DNA of 64,000 nt, taken from contig NZ_SLWB01000001.1 in NCBI RefSeq assembly GCF_004340205.1, positions 248,001 through 312,000 of the forward strand. Reading direction: 5' to 3'. The position numbers and the translations under genes were made by a program. How positions within the stretch are numbered: position 1 is the first letter of the stretch; the number at the start of each line of letters is the position of its first letter. This document shows, piece by piece, positions 53,243-62,331 of this stretch. A model generated the notes under the pieces. That model saw only the letters and a list, made by a program, of their open reading frames with translations. It did not search any database and was not told the DNA's origin. The stretch is from Acetobacteroides hydrogenigenes (lineage in GTDB: Bacteria; Bacteroidota; Bacteroidia; Bacteroidales; ZOR0009).

Positions 53243-55906
53243 CTACTGAGTAACGGTTAGAATTCCGCGTAGGCGGATGTCCTTGCAGGAGGCGCCAACC
53301 ATGATGCGGAAGTCGCCAGGTTCTACCACCTTATTCAAGTTGACATCGAGCATGGAGAGCATTTCGGGGGTTACCGAGAAGGTTACCGTGGTAGCCTCGC
53401 CCGGTTTTAGCGTGATGCGCTTAAACGCCTTGAGCTCGGTGATGGGGCGAACGACCGAAGCCAGCTCGTCGCGGAGGTAGAGCTGTACGACCTCATCGCC
53501 TGCAACCTTTCCGGTATTGCGAACGGTGAGGGAGATCTGCGTAGAGTCGGTTGCAGAGATGCTCTTCTTGATTATATCGAGGTTGCTGTACTCGAAGGTG
53601 GTGTAGCTAAGCCCGTAACCGAATGGGAATAGGGGTTGACCGGTGAGGTTGTTGTAGTCGTCGCCACGCCCGGTAGGCTTATGGTTGTAAACCAGCGGTA
53701 GCTGCCCCTCGAATACGGGGAAGGTGATGGGAAGACGACCTGCGGGGTTGTAGTCGCCAAAGAGAACGTCGGCAACGGCGTTGCCTCCCTCCTCGCCGGG
53801 ATACCAAACGTCGAGAATAGAGGATACGTTGCCCATCCAATTATTCATGGTAATGGCGCTTCCACCAACGAGCACTACGGCAACAGGTTTTCCGGTTGCG
53901 GCGATGCGGTTAATGAGCTCTTCCTGACGTCCGGGAAGGGAAAGGTAGGCCCTATCGCGGAACTCGCCCTCTTCGATACCCACAACCACTACGGCAACAT
54001 CGCTTTGCGCGGCAATCTTTACGGCATTATCAATATCCAAAGCCTCGGTATTCTTTACACCTGCATTCCACACTAAGGAGAAGAAGGCGTTTCCGGCTGG
54101 CTCGTAGTATTCAACTCGAATATCGTACTCGCGGCCCTTTTCGAAGGTGAAATCCTTAAGCACGGCCTGCTTAGTGAGCTTCTTCCAGTTGTCGACAACG
54201 AGCTTACCATCGATGTAGATACGGTATCCATCGTTACCATCGACCCCAATCTTGAACTTGCCCGTTGCTGGAGCCTTTAGCTTGCCCGTCCATCGAACGG
54301 AGTAGAAGTCGTAGGGCAGCACGTTGGGATCGGGAGAGAAGAGCGTCCATTGGAACTGCAGCTGCTGGTCGATGCGGGTGAGCGCGGGAACTCCCGAAAG
54401 GGTAACGTTGCTGAAGTATTCGCCCTTAAGCCCCTTCTGAACCTTACCATCGACTATGCAGGATAGCGCATCGGAAGGAATGGTGACGTACTGAACGTCC
54501 TCGCGGCTACAACCCTTGGCGTAGCGAACGGCAGCGGATGTTCCGAGCTTACGCTTTATACCATCGAGGATGCTAACCTTGTTGATGCCGGGGCCGCTGT
54601 ACCCGCCAAGGCGAGCCTCGGCAGCATCGGGACCGATAACGGCAATCGACTTGATCGTACGGCTTAGCGGAAGGATGTTTTTATCATTTTTAAGAAGAAC
54701 AACTGACTTTTGAGCAGCCTCGCGGGCAATCTGACGGTGCGAGGGGTGTCCGTTCCAAACCTTAGCCTCCTTCGGATCGACATAAGGGTTCTCGAATAGG
54801 CCCAGCTCGAACTTCAGGCGAAGAACGCGGGCGACGGCCTCGTCGATAACCTTTTGGCTAATGCGGCCATCGAGGAAAGGGGGCATGAAGAGCGACTTGT
54901 GATCGTAGCTGGTTTGGAATATGACGTCGAGGCCGTTGGTAATGGAGCTTACGGTGGAGCCGGGATAATCCTTGGCGGTGAAGTGGAGCACGTTGGCGCC
55001 ACCAGTTGCTCCGGCATCGGAGATGGTGAAGCCCTTAAAGCCCCACTCCTTCTTGAGCAGCTGGTTGAGTAGCCAGTCGTTGCCAGTGCAGGGGGAGCCA
55101 TCGAGCGAGTTGTAGGAGGTCATTACCGAGCGCGAGCCGCCCTGCTTAAAGCAGGCCTCAAACGGAGGCAGGTAGATCTCGCGCAGCAGCCTTTCGTTGA
55201 AGTGAATGGGGTAGCTATCGCGACCGCCATCGCCCACGTTGGCCAAGAAGTGCTTGGGGGTGGTGATGATGCCCATCTTCTCGAGCTCCGAGACGTAGGC
55301 AACGCCCATTGCCGAGGCGAGAAGCGGGTCTTCGCCGTAGGTTTCCTCGGTGCGGCCCCAGCGAACATCGCTGGCGATGTTTACCACCGGAGAAAGAATC
55401 TGCCTTAGACCACGAGTGTAGCATTCCTTGGCTATAGCCTGCGATACACGGCGCATGGTTGCAGGATCGAAGGTTGCAGCGAGCCCGATTGCCTGAGGAA
55501 AGGCGGTTGCACCCTGACGAACCAGCCCGTGAAGCGCCTCGTCGAAAGGAATAATAGGAATACCCAACCGACTTTGAGAAAGGAAGTAGCGCTGCATATC
55601 GTTCACCATTTCGGCGGTTTCGGTAGCCGAGGCTCCGGCAGCGTAGCTGAGCATCTGCTGGGCAGCATCGGCATTCTGGCCTACGGTGCTGATCTGAAAA
55701 CCAAATATTCCTGTTTTGTAGCGATCGCGATCGCCGCTAATATCGCCAGGGATCATAAAGAGCTGCCAGAACTTCTCCTCGGGAGTCATGCGCGAGAGCA
55801 GATCGCGGACACGATCCTCTATCGGAACCTTAGGATCCTTGTAGGGCTGAGCGCTAACGTGTATGGCTAGCGACAGAACCATCAGGGGAATAAGTAGTAA
55901 CCTCAT
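53243..55906 (-). CDS. Family 3 glycoside hydrolase with PA14 domain
   Basis: 887 residues. Signal peptide at about 1-19 (ends H-V-S-A-Q). GH3 N-terminal barrel (about 30-345) with the catalytic nucleophile Asp297 in I-S-D-A-G, and K-H-F-x-x-N and P-F-D-E-A-L-H-G substrate motifs. The second GH3 domain (about 375-720) is interrupted by a PA14 domain near 470-610 (K-G-E-Y-F-S..D-G-N-D-G-Y-R), and a fibronectin-like C-terminal domain (about 770-880) closes it. It should be a beta-glucosidase or beta-xylosidase acting on plant glycans outside the cytoplasm. No polysaccharide utilisation locus is beside it. Confidence 0.93.
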   Translation of the reverse strand: MRLLLIPLMVLSLAIHVSAQPYKDPKVPIEDRVRDLLSRMTPEEKFWQLFMIPGDISGDRDRYKTGIFGFQISTVGQNADAAQQMLSYAAGASATETAEMVNDMQRYFLSQSRLGIPIIPFDEALHGLVRQGATAFPQAIGLAATFDPATMRRVSQAIAKECYTRGLRQILSPVVNIASDVRWGRTEETYGEDPLLASAMGVAYVSELEKMGIITTPKHFLANVGDGGRDSYPIHFNERLLREIYLPPFEACFKQGGSRSVMTSYNSLDGSPCTGNDWLLNQLLKKEWGFKGFTISDAGATGGANVLHFTAKDYPGSTVSSITNGLDVIFQTSYDHKSLFMPPFLDGRISQKVIDEAVARVLRLKFELGLFENPYVDPKEAKVWNGHPSHRQIAREAAQKSVVLLKNDKNILPLSRTIKSIAVIGPDAAEARLGGYSGPGINKVSILDGIKRKLGTSAAVRYAKGCSREDVQYVTIPSDALSCIVDGKVQKGLKGEYFSNVTLSGVPALTRIDQQLQFQWTLFSPDPNVLPYDFYSVRWTGKLKAPATGKFKIGVDGNDGYRIYIDGKLVVDNWKKLTKQAVLKDFTFEKGREYDIRVEYYEPAGNAFFSLVWNAGVKNTEALDIDNAVKIAAQSDVAVVVVGIEEGEFRDRAYLSLPGRQEELINRIAATGKPVAVVLVGGSAITMNNWMGNVSSILDVWYPGEEGGNAVADVLFGDYNPAGRLPITFPVFEGQLPLVYNHKPTGRGDDYNNLTGQPLFPFGYGLSYTTFEYSNLDIIKKSISATDSTQISLTVRNTGKVAGDEVVQLYLRDELASVVRPITELKAFKRITLKPGEATTVTFSVTPEMLSMLDVNLNKVVEPGDFRIMVGASCKDIRLRGILTVTQ

Positions 55907-56270
55907 TTTGCTATGGGATTAGATTTAAAAAGCTGTACTTAGGAACTCAAAGGTACGCAAAGAAAATATCGCATGCTTGTTTGTGGTGATTTTTACGCTA
56001 AGCTAGCACTCATCTATCTAGAATTCCATCCATTTAGCAGTAAATAAAAGATGCATACAGGGTGCACATTGATCAACAATGGGAACAACCAAAATATGAT
56101 TGGATATTTTTTTTAAAAATACTTGCCGATGCCGTGTGGAATTTCGATGGCAGCTGCATCTATATAGTATCGACCGAAAAGATACGCGATTATTTGTTGT
56201 TCGTTAGGCCCAAGGGGCCAACGATACCAAGATAGAACATTGAACGTTTCGATTACTAGGGAGAGGAGTT
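55907..56270. other. Intergenic region with a possible structured RNA
   Basis: No gene is supported. A hairpin CGTT-A-GGCCC-AA-GGGGCC-AACG lies at 56202-56223, and a GGAGAGGAG / CTCCTCTCC stem followed by T7 starts at 56259, together resembling a short plus-strand RNA with a terminator. Confidence 0.45.
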
Positions 56271-56297
56271 GTGGTTAGCTCCTCTCCTCTTTTTTTC
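56202..56297 (+). ncRNA. Candidate structured RNA with terminator
   Basis: Two stem-loops separated by about 35 bases: arms CGTTxGGCCC / GGGCCxAACG at 56202-56223 and GGAGAGGAG / CTCCTCTCC at 56259-56288, the second followed by T7. No upstream protein gene on this strand would need that terminator. It could equally be a terminator for an RNA starting further left, or relic of the transposase region. No promoter was identified. Confidence 0.3.
56257..56297 (+). terminator. Intrinsic terminator inside the remnant region
   Basis: GGAGAGGAG / CTCCTCTCC stem with a 10-base loop and seven T residues after it, pointing rightward. It is listed also as the 3' half of the candidate RNA. Confidence 0.7.
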
Positions 56298-56624
56298 TAT
56301 AACCAAGACTTCCGACTACAACAGCCTCACCAAATAGGCGACGTGCAGCATGGAACAATTCGGCTGTACTATCGAATTCCCAACCATATCCACACCATTT
56401 TTCGGTTAATTTGTAGAAACCATCACAAACGGCTGGAGCAGCTGTTCGTGGGTATAAATCGGAGGTTGCAAAAAAAATTAAACGGAAAGGGGATTGGTTG
56501 TTCGGTGTGGCAACTCAAGTACTATGAACATATCATCCGCAACGAACAATCGTACATCAATATTGCCGAATACATTATCAAGAATCCGGCAAAATGGCAG
56601 GGGATAGATTATACAGAGGATTAA
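56271..56624 (+). pseudogene. Decayed REP-associated (Y1) transposase remnant
   Basis: A 117-codon frame whose parts match a RAYT-type Y1 transposase but with pieces missing: I-G-D-V-Q-H-G-T-I-R-L near 22-32, then the H-x-H metal motif in P-N-H-I-H-T-I-F near 37-44, then C-S-V-W-Q..Y-Y-E-H-I-I-R-N-E near 79-93 and Y-I-I-K-N-P-A-K-W near 103-111. The expected residues between these blocks (an approximately 170-200 residue enzyme) are absent, suggesting internal deletions. The start region carries the terminator arm, so the annotated ATG is not credible. Inactive remnant is the best reading. Confidence 0.75.
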
Positions 56625-56817
56625 ATCCGACGATAAATAATTTGGAGAAAGAATAACACAGAGCATTTGAATAATTTTATAGGATAGCCAACTGAAAAAC
56701 AAAACTGTAAGCAAATATTTACAATGCCATTGCTAGAAAAAAGTCTAAAAGAACATAAGCCCCAGTATGCTTGTTATCCACACAGTCAAACGTTGTGTTT
56801 AACTAAACGGAAACATA

Positions 56818-58248
56818 ATGAAAGTTTTACTAACGGGAGCAACCGGGTATATTGGTAAGCGATTACTACCTGTGCTAGTCGATAAAGGCTACTACGTTAT
56901 TTGCTGTGTTAGGGATAGGAATAAGTTTCATCCAGAAGAATCTATTAAAGATAGAATCAACATAGTTGAAGTTGACTTAAATAACAAGAACACTCTGACC
57001 AACATCCCGAAGGATATTGATTTTGCATACTATCTGGTACATTCCATGTCAACTTCAAAAGATTTTGATGAATTGGAAAGAAGATCTGCAATTAATTTTA
57101 GAGAAAGGCTGAATGAGACCAATGCAAAACAAGTAATATACCTAAGTGGAATAGTAAACTCGCAAACACTATCGAAGCATTTGAATTCGAGAAAAAATGT
57201 AGAAATAGAATTAGGGAAAGGAAAATATGCACTTACAACAGTTCGAGCAGGAATTATAATTGGATCAGGAAGTGCATCATTCGAGATAATTCGTGATTTA
57301 GTAGAAAAACTACCAATCATGGTTACGCCTAAATGGCTAAACACCAAATGCCAGCCCATAGGAATTTCGGATGTCATAAAGATCTTAACAGAGATCTTAA
57401 ATAATGAAAAAATGTTCAATCGCAACTTTGATATTGCTGGAGACGAAATTCTTTCGTATAAAGAGATGCTACTAGAATTTGCATCGGTACGCGGATTAAA
57501 AAGGCATATTTGGACTATCCCAGTAATGACACCTAAGCTATCGTCATATTGGCTATATTTTATCACTTCTACATCATACAAACTCGCAACCTCTTTGGTA
57601 GATAGCATGAAAGTTGAGGTAGTAGCAAAGAATAATGAACTTATAAGGCTACTCAACATTAAACCTCTATCCTATAGGGACTCCATAAAACAAGCCTTTA
57701 AAAAAATTGAACAAAACGAGATTGTTTCGAGTTGGAAAGATTCAACAGTAAGCGGCAGGCTCGATTTCAAAATTTCAGATTACATAAAAGTTCCCAAATA
57801 TGGATGCTATAAGGATATTCGCCAAAGACGAGTTATTGATGTTTCATCTTGTATCGAAAACATCTGGAGAATCGGCGGAGAAACAGGTTGGTATTACGCG
57901 AACTGGCTATGGAAGGTAAGGGGATTTATTGATAAGGTTTTTGGAGGAGTAGGCTTACGACGAGGAAGAACAAACACATGCAATATTCAGGCAGGTGACA
58001 CTCTAGATTTTTGGAGGGTGCTATACGCCAACAAAGCAGAGAAACGATTGCTCTTATTTGCCGAGATGAAGCTACCTGGAGAAGCTTGGTTGGAGTTTCA
58101 AATAGAGGGCGACAGGCTTATTCAAATAGCGACATTTCGCCCAAAAGGATTATTTGGAAGGATATACTGGCATGCAGTACTGCCCTTACATAGTATAATT
58201 TTCAAAGGATTAATAAAAAAACTAACCACACAAAATCCGCAGCCATAA
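56818..58248 (+). CDS. SDR-family NAD(P)-binding protein with DUF2867-like C-terminal domain
   Basis: 476 residues. The first 290 form an atypical SDR/NmrA Rossmann domain with T-G-A-T-G-Y-I-G-K at 7-15 and Y-Y-L-V-H-S-M near 70-76. The remaining 180 residues resemble the DUF2867 region, with W-R-I-G-G-E-T-G-W-Y-Y-A near 348-359 and L-P-G-E-A-W-L-E-F near 420-428. This two-domain layout is known from many bacteria; substrate is unknown. Codons are clearly more AT-rich (many AAA, ATA, TTA) than in neighbours, which suggests later acquisition. It stands alone. Confidence 0.85.
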   Translation: MKVLLTGATGYIGKRLLPVLVDKGYYVICCVRDRNKFHPEESIKDRINIVEVDLNNKNTLTNIPKDIDFAYYLVHSMSTSKDFDELERRSAINFRERLNETNAKQVIYLSGIVNSQTLSKHLNSRKNVEIELGKGKYALTTVRAGIIIGSGSASFEIIRDLVEKLPIMVTPKWLNTKCQPIGISDVIKILTEILNNEKMFNRNFDIAGDEILSYKEMLLEFASVRGLKRHIWTIPVMTPKLSSYWLYFITSTSYKLATSLVDSMKVEVVAKNNELIRLLNIKPLSYRDSIKQAFKKIEQNEIVSSWKDSTVSGRLDFKISDYIKVPKYGCYKDIRQRRVIDVSSCIENIWRIGGETGWYYANWLWKVRGFIDKVFGGVGLRRGRTNTCNIQAGDTLDFWRVLYANKAEKRLLLFAEMKLPGEAWLEFQIEGDRLIQIATFRPKGLFGRIYWHAVLPLHSIIFKGLIKKLTTQNPQP

Positions 58249-58475
58249 AAACCTACAGCGTTCAGCTAATCCAAACATCGAATAGCATAGAGAGATTACG
58301 AGCCCTAATACTATCTGGCAACTAACTAAATTATCCTTACCTTAACGCCGACGTGCTATGCCAAACCACAAGTAGCGCTAGGCCTGCATGTGCACGAAGC
58401 ATAGCCCGACAATAAAAACAACTGCGAAGAGCATGATCGCGGTTCACATAAAACAACTAAAGCAGACAGCAAGAG

Positions 58476-59381
58476 ATGAGCACAAACGAGCTAAACCAAA
58501 GGTATGCCATCGAAGGGCATATCGAATTTAACGAAGAAAACGGATTTGTAGCTGCCAAGGTAGCCAATAGCCTAGCAAGGGCAACCATATCGCTATACGG
58601 CGCACAGGTACAAAGCTACCAACCAAAAGGACAAAAGGAGGTTCTTTGGATGAGCCCACAATGCGTATTCGAAAAAGGAACGCCCATCCGCGGAGGGATA
58701 CCGATCTGCTTCCCTTGGTTCGGGCCAAATCCCGAAGATGGCAGCAAACCAGCGCATGGTTTTGCCCGCCTTAGCACTTGGGATGTTGTAAAAACAGCGG
58801 CATTACCATCGGGAGAAACAGAAGTAGTATTCGAGCTAAAGAATAGCAGCTATACCGAAGGGCTTTGGCCGTTTAGCTTTACAGCATCGCTAAGCGTTGT
58901 TGTTGGCAAAAAACTCGAGGTAACGCTCTGCTACACCAACACCGATAATGATCAATCGTTTACGGTTAGCGATGCGCTGCATAGCTACTTTAACGTTAGC
59001 GATATCGACAATATCAGCATCGATGGTTTAAGCGGATGTCGCTACTATAACGGATTCGAGAAGGAGCCCACCCACGTTCAAAACGAGGCAACGCTCACCA
59101 TTACAAGTACAAGTGAGGAGAACAGAAGGTACATAGGCCACTCGGCAACTTGTACCATTACCGATGCAGCGTGGAACCGTAAGATTGGCGTGGAAAAGCG
59201 CGGAAGCGAAGTTACGGTGGTTTGGAACCCTGGCGAGGTTACCACAAAAACTATGGGAGATATTCCAAACGACGGCTACCACTCGTTTGTATGCGTAGAA
59301 GCGGTTAATGCCTACAGCGACTCGGTTGTTCTACAACCCGGACAAAGCCATAGCATTACGACCATAATAGGAATTCTTTAG
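58476..59381 (+). CDS. D-hexose-6-phosphate mutarotase
   Basis: 301 residues of the galactose-mutarotase superfamily, closest to YeaD. It interconverts anomers of hexose 6-phosphates such as glucose 6-phosphate. Conserved stretches: W-M-S-P near 55-58, I-R-G-G-I-P-I-C-F-P-W-F-G near 70-82, catalytic-site H-G-F-A-R near 92-96, D-A-L-H-S-Y-F near 166-172, and the final catalytic V-C-V-E-A near 271-275. It is monocistronic with a hairpin 20 bases after the stop. Confidence 0.93.
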   Translation: MSTNELNQRYAIEGHIEFNEENGFVAAKVANSLARATISLYGAQVQSYQPKGQKEVLWMSPQCVFEKGTPIRGGIPICFPWFGPNPEDGSKPAHGFARLSTWDVVKTAALPSGETEVVFELKNSSYTEGLWPFSFTASLSVVVGKKLEVTLCYTNTDNDQSFTVSDALHSYFNVSDIDNISIDGLSGCRYYNGFEKEPTHVQNEATLTITSTSEENRRYIGHSATCTITDAAWNRKIGVEKRGSEVTVVWNPGEVTTKTMGDIPNDGYHSFVCVEAVNAYSDSVVLQPGQSHSITTIIGIL

Positions 59382-59749
59382 TAGAAGAAGAAAAAGAGCT
59401 TTTTACCCCAACGGAAACCATCACAAACCGTTGGGGTAACCACTCCTATTACATACAAAACTTTTAAAAAGCCACGGCGGGTAACGATGCATGTCGGCGC
59501 GGCCACTTAAGGACGTATTATCGGAAATTCGAAGGAACTAGGATAACTTGTTGAACATCTTATCCGCAACCGCTTAATTAAGAATATTGAAGAACTAATA
59601 CAACAGATAAAGAATAACGAGATGAATGTAAGAGTTCCGTAAAATGGGATATTGCTAACAAGCAGAAAAGCGATCCCGATTGATGATACAATTAGCAGAT
59701 AATGCCCATCTTTATAGTCTCAAACATACGATAACAACTCACTTAGGAA
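59382..59749. other. Intergenic region with possible decayed coding fragment
   Basis: After the hairpin at 59403-59439, one plus-strand frame around 59550-59700 reads as a short helical segment (E-H-L-I-R-N-R-L-I-K-N-I-E-E-L-I-Q) followed by a stop and another short piece. It may be a relic of a lost gene, but no family is recognisable. Otherwise nothing is seen. Confidence 0.35.
59403..59439. terminator. 12-base hairpin after hexose-6-phosphate mutarotase gene
   Basis: Perfect arms TTACCCCAACGG / CCGTTGGGGTAA around a 13-base loop. No T-tract follows, so it may be a 3'-end stem rather than a strict intrinsic terminator. Confidence 0.55.
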
Positions 59750-60529
59750 ATGATTTTACAAGGGAATCTTTTTTCACAAAAGCTAGAAATGGAGACCAGC
59801 ATTACGATTGTTGCTCCAGATAAACATACGGGTAGTCCATATAAGGTTGTTTACCTATTGCATGGCCTATGCGGAAGAAGTGGCGATTGGGTAGACTACA
59901 CCATGCTTCCAAACTATGCGAAAGATTACGATGCCGTATTTATTATGCCAGAGGTGGCCCGAAGCTTCTATACGGATATGAGGTACGGTTTAAGCTACCA
60001 AAGCTATGTTTCAGAGGAACTCCCTCTGATGGTTAGCAACCTATTCAACATATCGAAAAGAAGAGAAGATGCGGCAGTTATAGGTGCTTCGATGGGCGGA
60101 TATGGAGCCTTAAAGTGTGTATTGTCGAAACCTGAGCAATACGGTTTTTGCGGAGCCTTTTCGTCGCCATGCCTAATGCTGAAGGAACATCTTGAATATT
60201 CGGAAGGAGCTAAACGATTCGAAGAGCTTTTTGGAGAGCGGTTATTCAAGGATTTTCAAGCAGCCTTTGGCGAAAAGATAGAATGGAATCCGAAAGAGGA
60301 TGTAGTAGAACTAGCAAAAGAAGCAAAGAATAAACCCAATAAACCTCAGCTATACCTTGCTTGTGGCACCGAAGACTTCCTACACAACGATAACAAAAGA
60401 TATCAAGGGTTGCTACAGGAATTAGGGTACGACTCGACCTTTGAGGATTGGCAAGGTAACCATAACTGGACATTCTTTGACGAAGCCTTAAAACGAGCGC
60501 TGAAGCATTGGCTTGAGGAAAATAGGTAA
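59750..60529 (+). CDS. Esterase-D-like alpha/beta hydrolase
   Basis: 259 residues of the putative-esterase (PF00756) type. The oxyanion segment Y-L-L-H-G-L-C-G near 35-42, nucleophile Ser in G-A-S-M-G-G-Y-G-A near 108-116, the acid in the C-G-T-E-D stretch near 205-209 and His in G-N-H-N-W near 236-240 complete the triad. No signal peptide is evident, so it is probably cytosolic. Members hydrolyse small esters such as acetyl-xylan fragments, S-formylglutathione or siderophore esters; the substrate is unknown here. Confidence 0.88.
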   Translation: MILQGNLFSQKLEMETSITIVAPDKHTGSPYKVVYLLHGLCGRSGDWVDYTMLPNYAKDYDAVFIMPEVARSFYTDMRYGLSYQSYVSEELPLMVSNLFNISKRREDAAVIGASMGGYGALKCVLSKPEQYGFCGAFSSPCLMLKEHLEYSEGAKRFEELFGERLFKDFQAAFGEKIEWNPKEDVVELAKEAKNKPNKPQLYLACGTEDFLHNDNKRYQGLLQELGYDSTFEDWQGNHNWTFFDEALKRALKHWLEENR

Positions 60530-60607
60530 AAGCAGAACTCGTTAAGAAAAAACGGAATAAATTCAACTCCTACTACTCCTATCATCACATAAACTAAAGA
60601 AAAGAAG

Positions 60608-61132
60608 ATGCTGGAAGCCATTACCACCACCAACATCCAACGTTTTGAAGAAGTAATGCCCATATACATAACCGCGTTCCCGGCCGACGAGCGACGTGAA
60701 TCGGATCAGCTTAAGAAGATGCTTACCATAAATCGGATGAAGCTGATGGCCTACATGGATAATGGGAACGTAGTAGGAATGCTGTGCTACTGGACATTTA
60801 GAACGTTCACCTTTGGCGAGCATATTGCCATAGACCGTCAGAAGAAAGGGAAAGGATACGGTAGCACCATAATGAAGGAGCTGCTAGCTAGCATCGAAAC
60901 GCCTCTACTGCTAGAGGTAGAGCATCCGAACAGCGAAGAGGCAGTTAGAAGAATACGGTTTTACGAGCGATTAGGGTTAACCCTGCTCAATTACGACTAT
61001 ATGCAGCCCTCGTACGATGGCGTAAAGCCACCAGTGAGCATGGCGCTGATGTCGAACAAACCATGGGATAGTGCAAGTCTAGAACTAGCGGTAAAAGAGG
61101 TTACTAAAACCGTGTACGTAGATCATTACTAA
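60608..61132 (+). CDS. GNAT-family N-acetyltransferase
   Basis: 174 residues. The acetyl-CoA loop appears as I-A-I-D-R-Q-K-K-G-K-G-Y-G-S near 76-89, followed by an L-L-E-V-E-H-P strand near 100-106 and R-F-Y-E-R-L-G-L near 117-124, a standard GNAT layout. It transfers an acetyl group from acetyl-CoA to an amine on a small molecule or protein; the acceptor is unknown. The spacing (78 bases) to the esterase suggests a separate transcript or a loose pair. Confidence 0.88.
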   Translation: MLEAITTTNIQRFEEVMPIYITAFPADERRESDQLKKMLTINRMKLMAYMDNGNVVGMLCYWTFRTFTFGEHIAIDRQKKGKGYGSTIMKELLASIETPLLLEVEHPNSEEAVRRIRFYERLGLTLLNYDYMQPSYDGVKPPVSMALMSNKPWDSASLELAVKEVTKTVYVDHY

Positions 61133-61202
61133 AACAAAAACTTTATTCCTATTAGTAGACTGCTAACAATACCTTGTACAAAAAGTATAATCTAAAATAT
61201 CG

Positions 61203-61955
61203 ATGAAAAGCGTTCAAATAGTATCGTATTTCCTACAGGGAAACTCTTTCCCCGTGGTTTTAAAGAGGGACGAAGAGACCTTTCTTGTAAAGCTGCGCGA
61301 AAGAATGAGCGGAGAATTTTCACTAATAAGCGAATGGTTTGGAAATACACTCGGAAACCGAATAGGGCTTAATACCCGAACTCCTTTTTGGATTACAATA
61401 CCCGAAAGTGTAGAATTCAACGACATTTACATAGAGGTGCGCGAGCTGGTGGCAAAAAGCGTTGGCGTTAACATCGGCTACAAGTACATCAACCAGATAC
61501 AGGAGGTAGGCATGAAAGAGCTGAATAGCATTGACGAGGATGCTCTAACGGACATCTTTCTGTTTGATATACTAATGATGAATATCGATAGGACAACAAC
61601 CAACCTAAACCTGCTAAATATATCGGGAAAGCCAACGATTTCCGATTTCGATTCGAGCCTGCTATTTAACGAAATCGCATACGGTAGAGATTTGCTTGCC
61701 GATAACAGAATCCTTCAATGCTTTAGAGCAAACCCTCTTTACCGAAATGTTGAAAACGATAGAACTGACCAGTTTCTCGAAAAGGTAAATCATGCGTCAA
61801 TTGATTCTATCATAGATGAAATTCCAAGTGAAATAATCGACGATGCGCGCCGAGAAGTACTAAAGAAGGGCATACAGGAAAGATCGAAGAACGGATGGAG
61901 GATAAAGGAAGCACTAGAAAAACTTGAATGCGTAATCCTCGAAACCGAAGAGTAA
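61203..61955 (+). CDS. HipA-like kinase without HipB antitoxin
   Basis: 250 residues matching the short HipA-like kinase family. ATP-binding Lys30 sits in F-L-V-K-L-R. The catalytic loop is D-I-L-M-M-N-I-D-R-T-T-T-N-L-N with Asp129 and Asn134, and the metal-binding region is I-S-D-F-D-S-S with Asp148 and Asp150. The second half lacks the HipA N-terminal domain and no HipB-type antitoxin gene is adjacent, so this is an orphan member rather than a proven toxin. The substrate is unknown; HipA itself phosphorylates glutamyl-tRNA synthetase. Confidence 0.85.
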   Translation: MKSVQIVSYFLQGNSFPVVLKRDEETFLVKLRERMSGEFSLISEWFGNTLGNRIGLNTRTPFWITIPESVEFNDIYIEVRELVAKSVGVNIGYKYINQIQEVGMKELNSIDEDALTDIFLFDILMMNIDRTTTNLNLLNISGKPTISDFDSSLLFNEIAYGRDLLADNRILQCFRANPLYRNVENDRTDQFLEKVNHASIDSIIDEIPSEIIDDARREVLKKGIQERSKNGWRIKEALEKLECVILETEE

Positions 61956-62331
61956 AGGAATAACCGAATTAGAAAAAACCGAGAAAAGCTCGAAAAACTT
62001 GTAAAGGGAAACCTATAAAGGCGAATAGAACTAGTTTTCTTTGAGTAAAGAAACGCATTATAAGACAACCAAAAATATTAACAGCTTCATTTCTTCCTTT
62101 TCTACAAAAAAGAACCTGACACCGTATTTTGTACTGTATAAGAAATATATTCTACATTTTCCTTCAACCAAAACACACCATCATAATCATCTGATAATAA
62201 ATTGACTTTAGGCTGACTTTGTCGTAATCTTGACTTTAGTTTTTTGTCTATAACCATACCCAGTCCATTTAACCACCATCATAAGCTCGTTAATAGACGA
62301 ATAGGGTTCATAAATAAAAAATATCAAGATT
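61956..62331. other. Intergenic region upstream of the lipoprotein gene
   Basis: No gene is supported in 376 AT-rich bases. A direct repeat TTGACTTTAG occurs at 62202-62211 and 62230-62239, 28 bases apart, roughly 90-130 bases before the ATG at 62332, and may be a regulator site. Confidence 0.4.
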
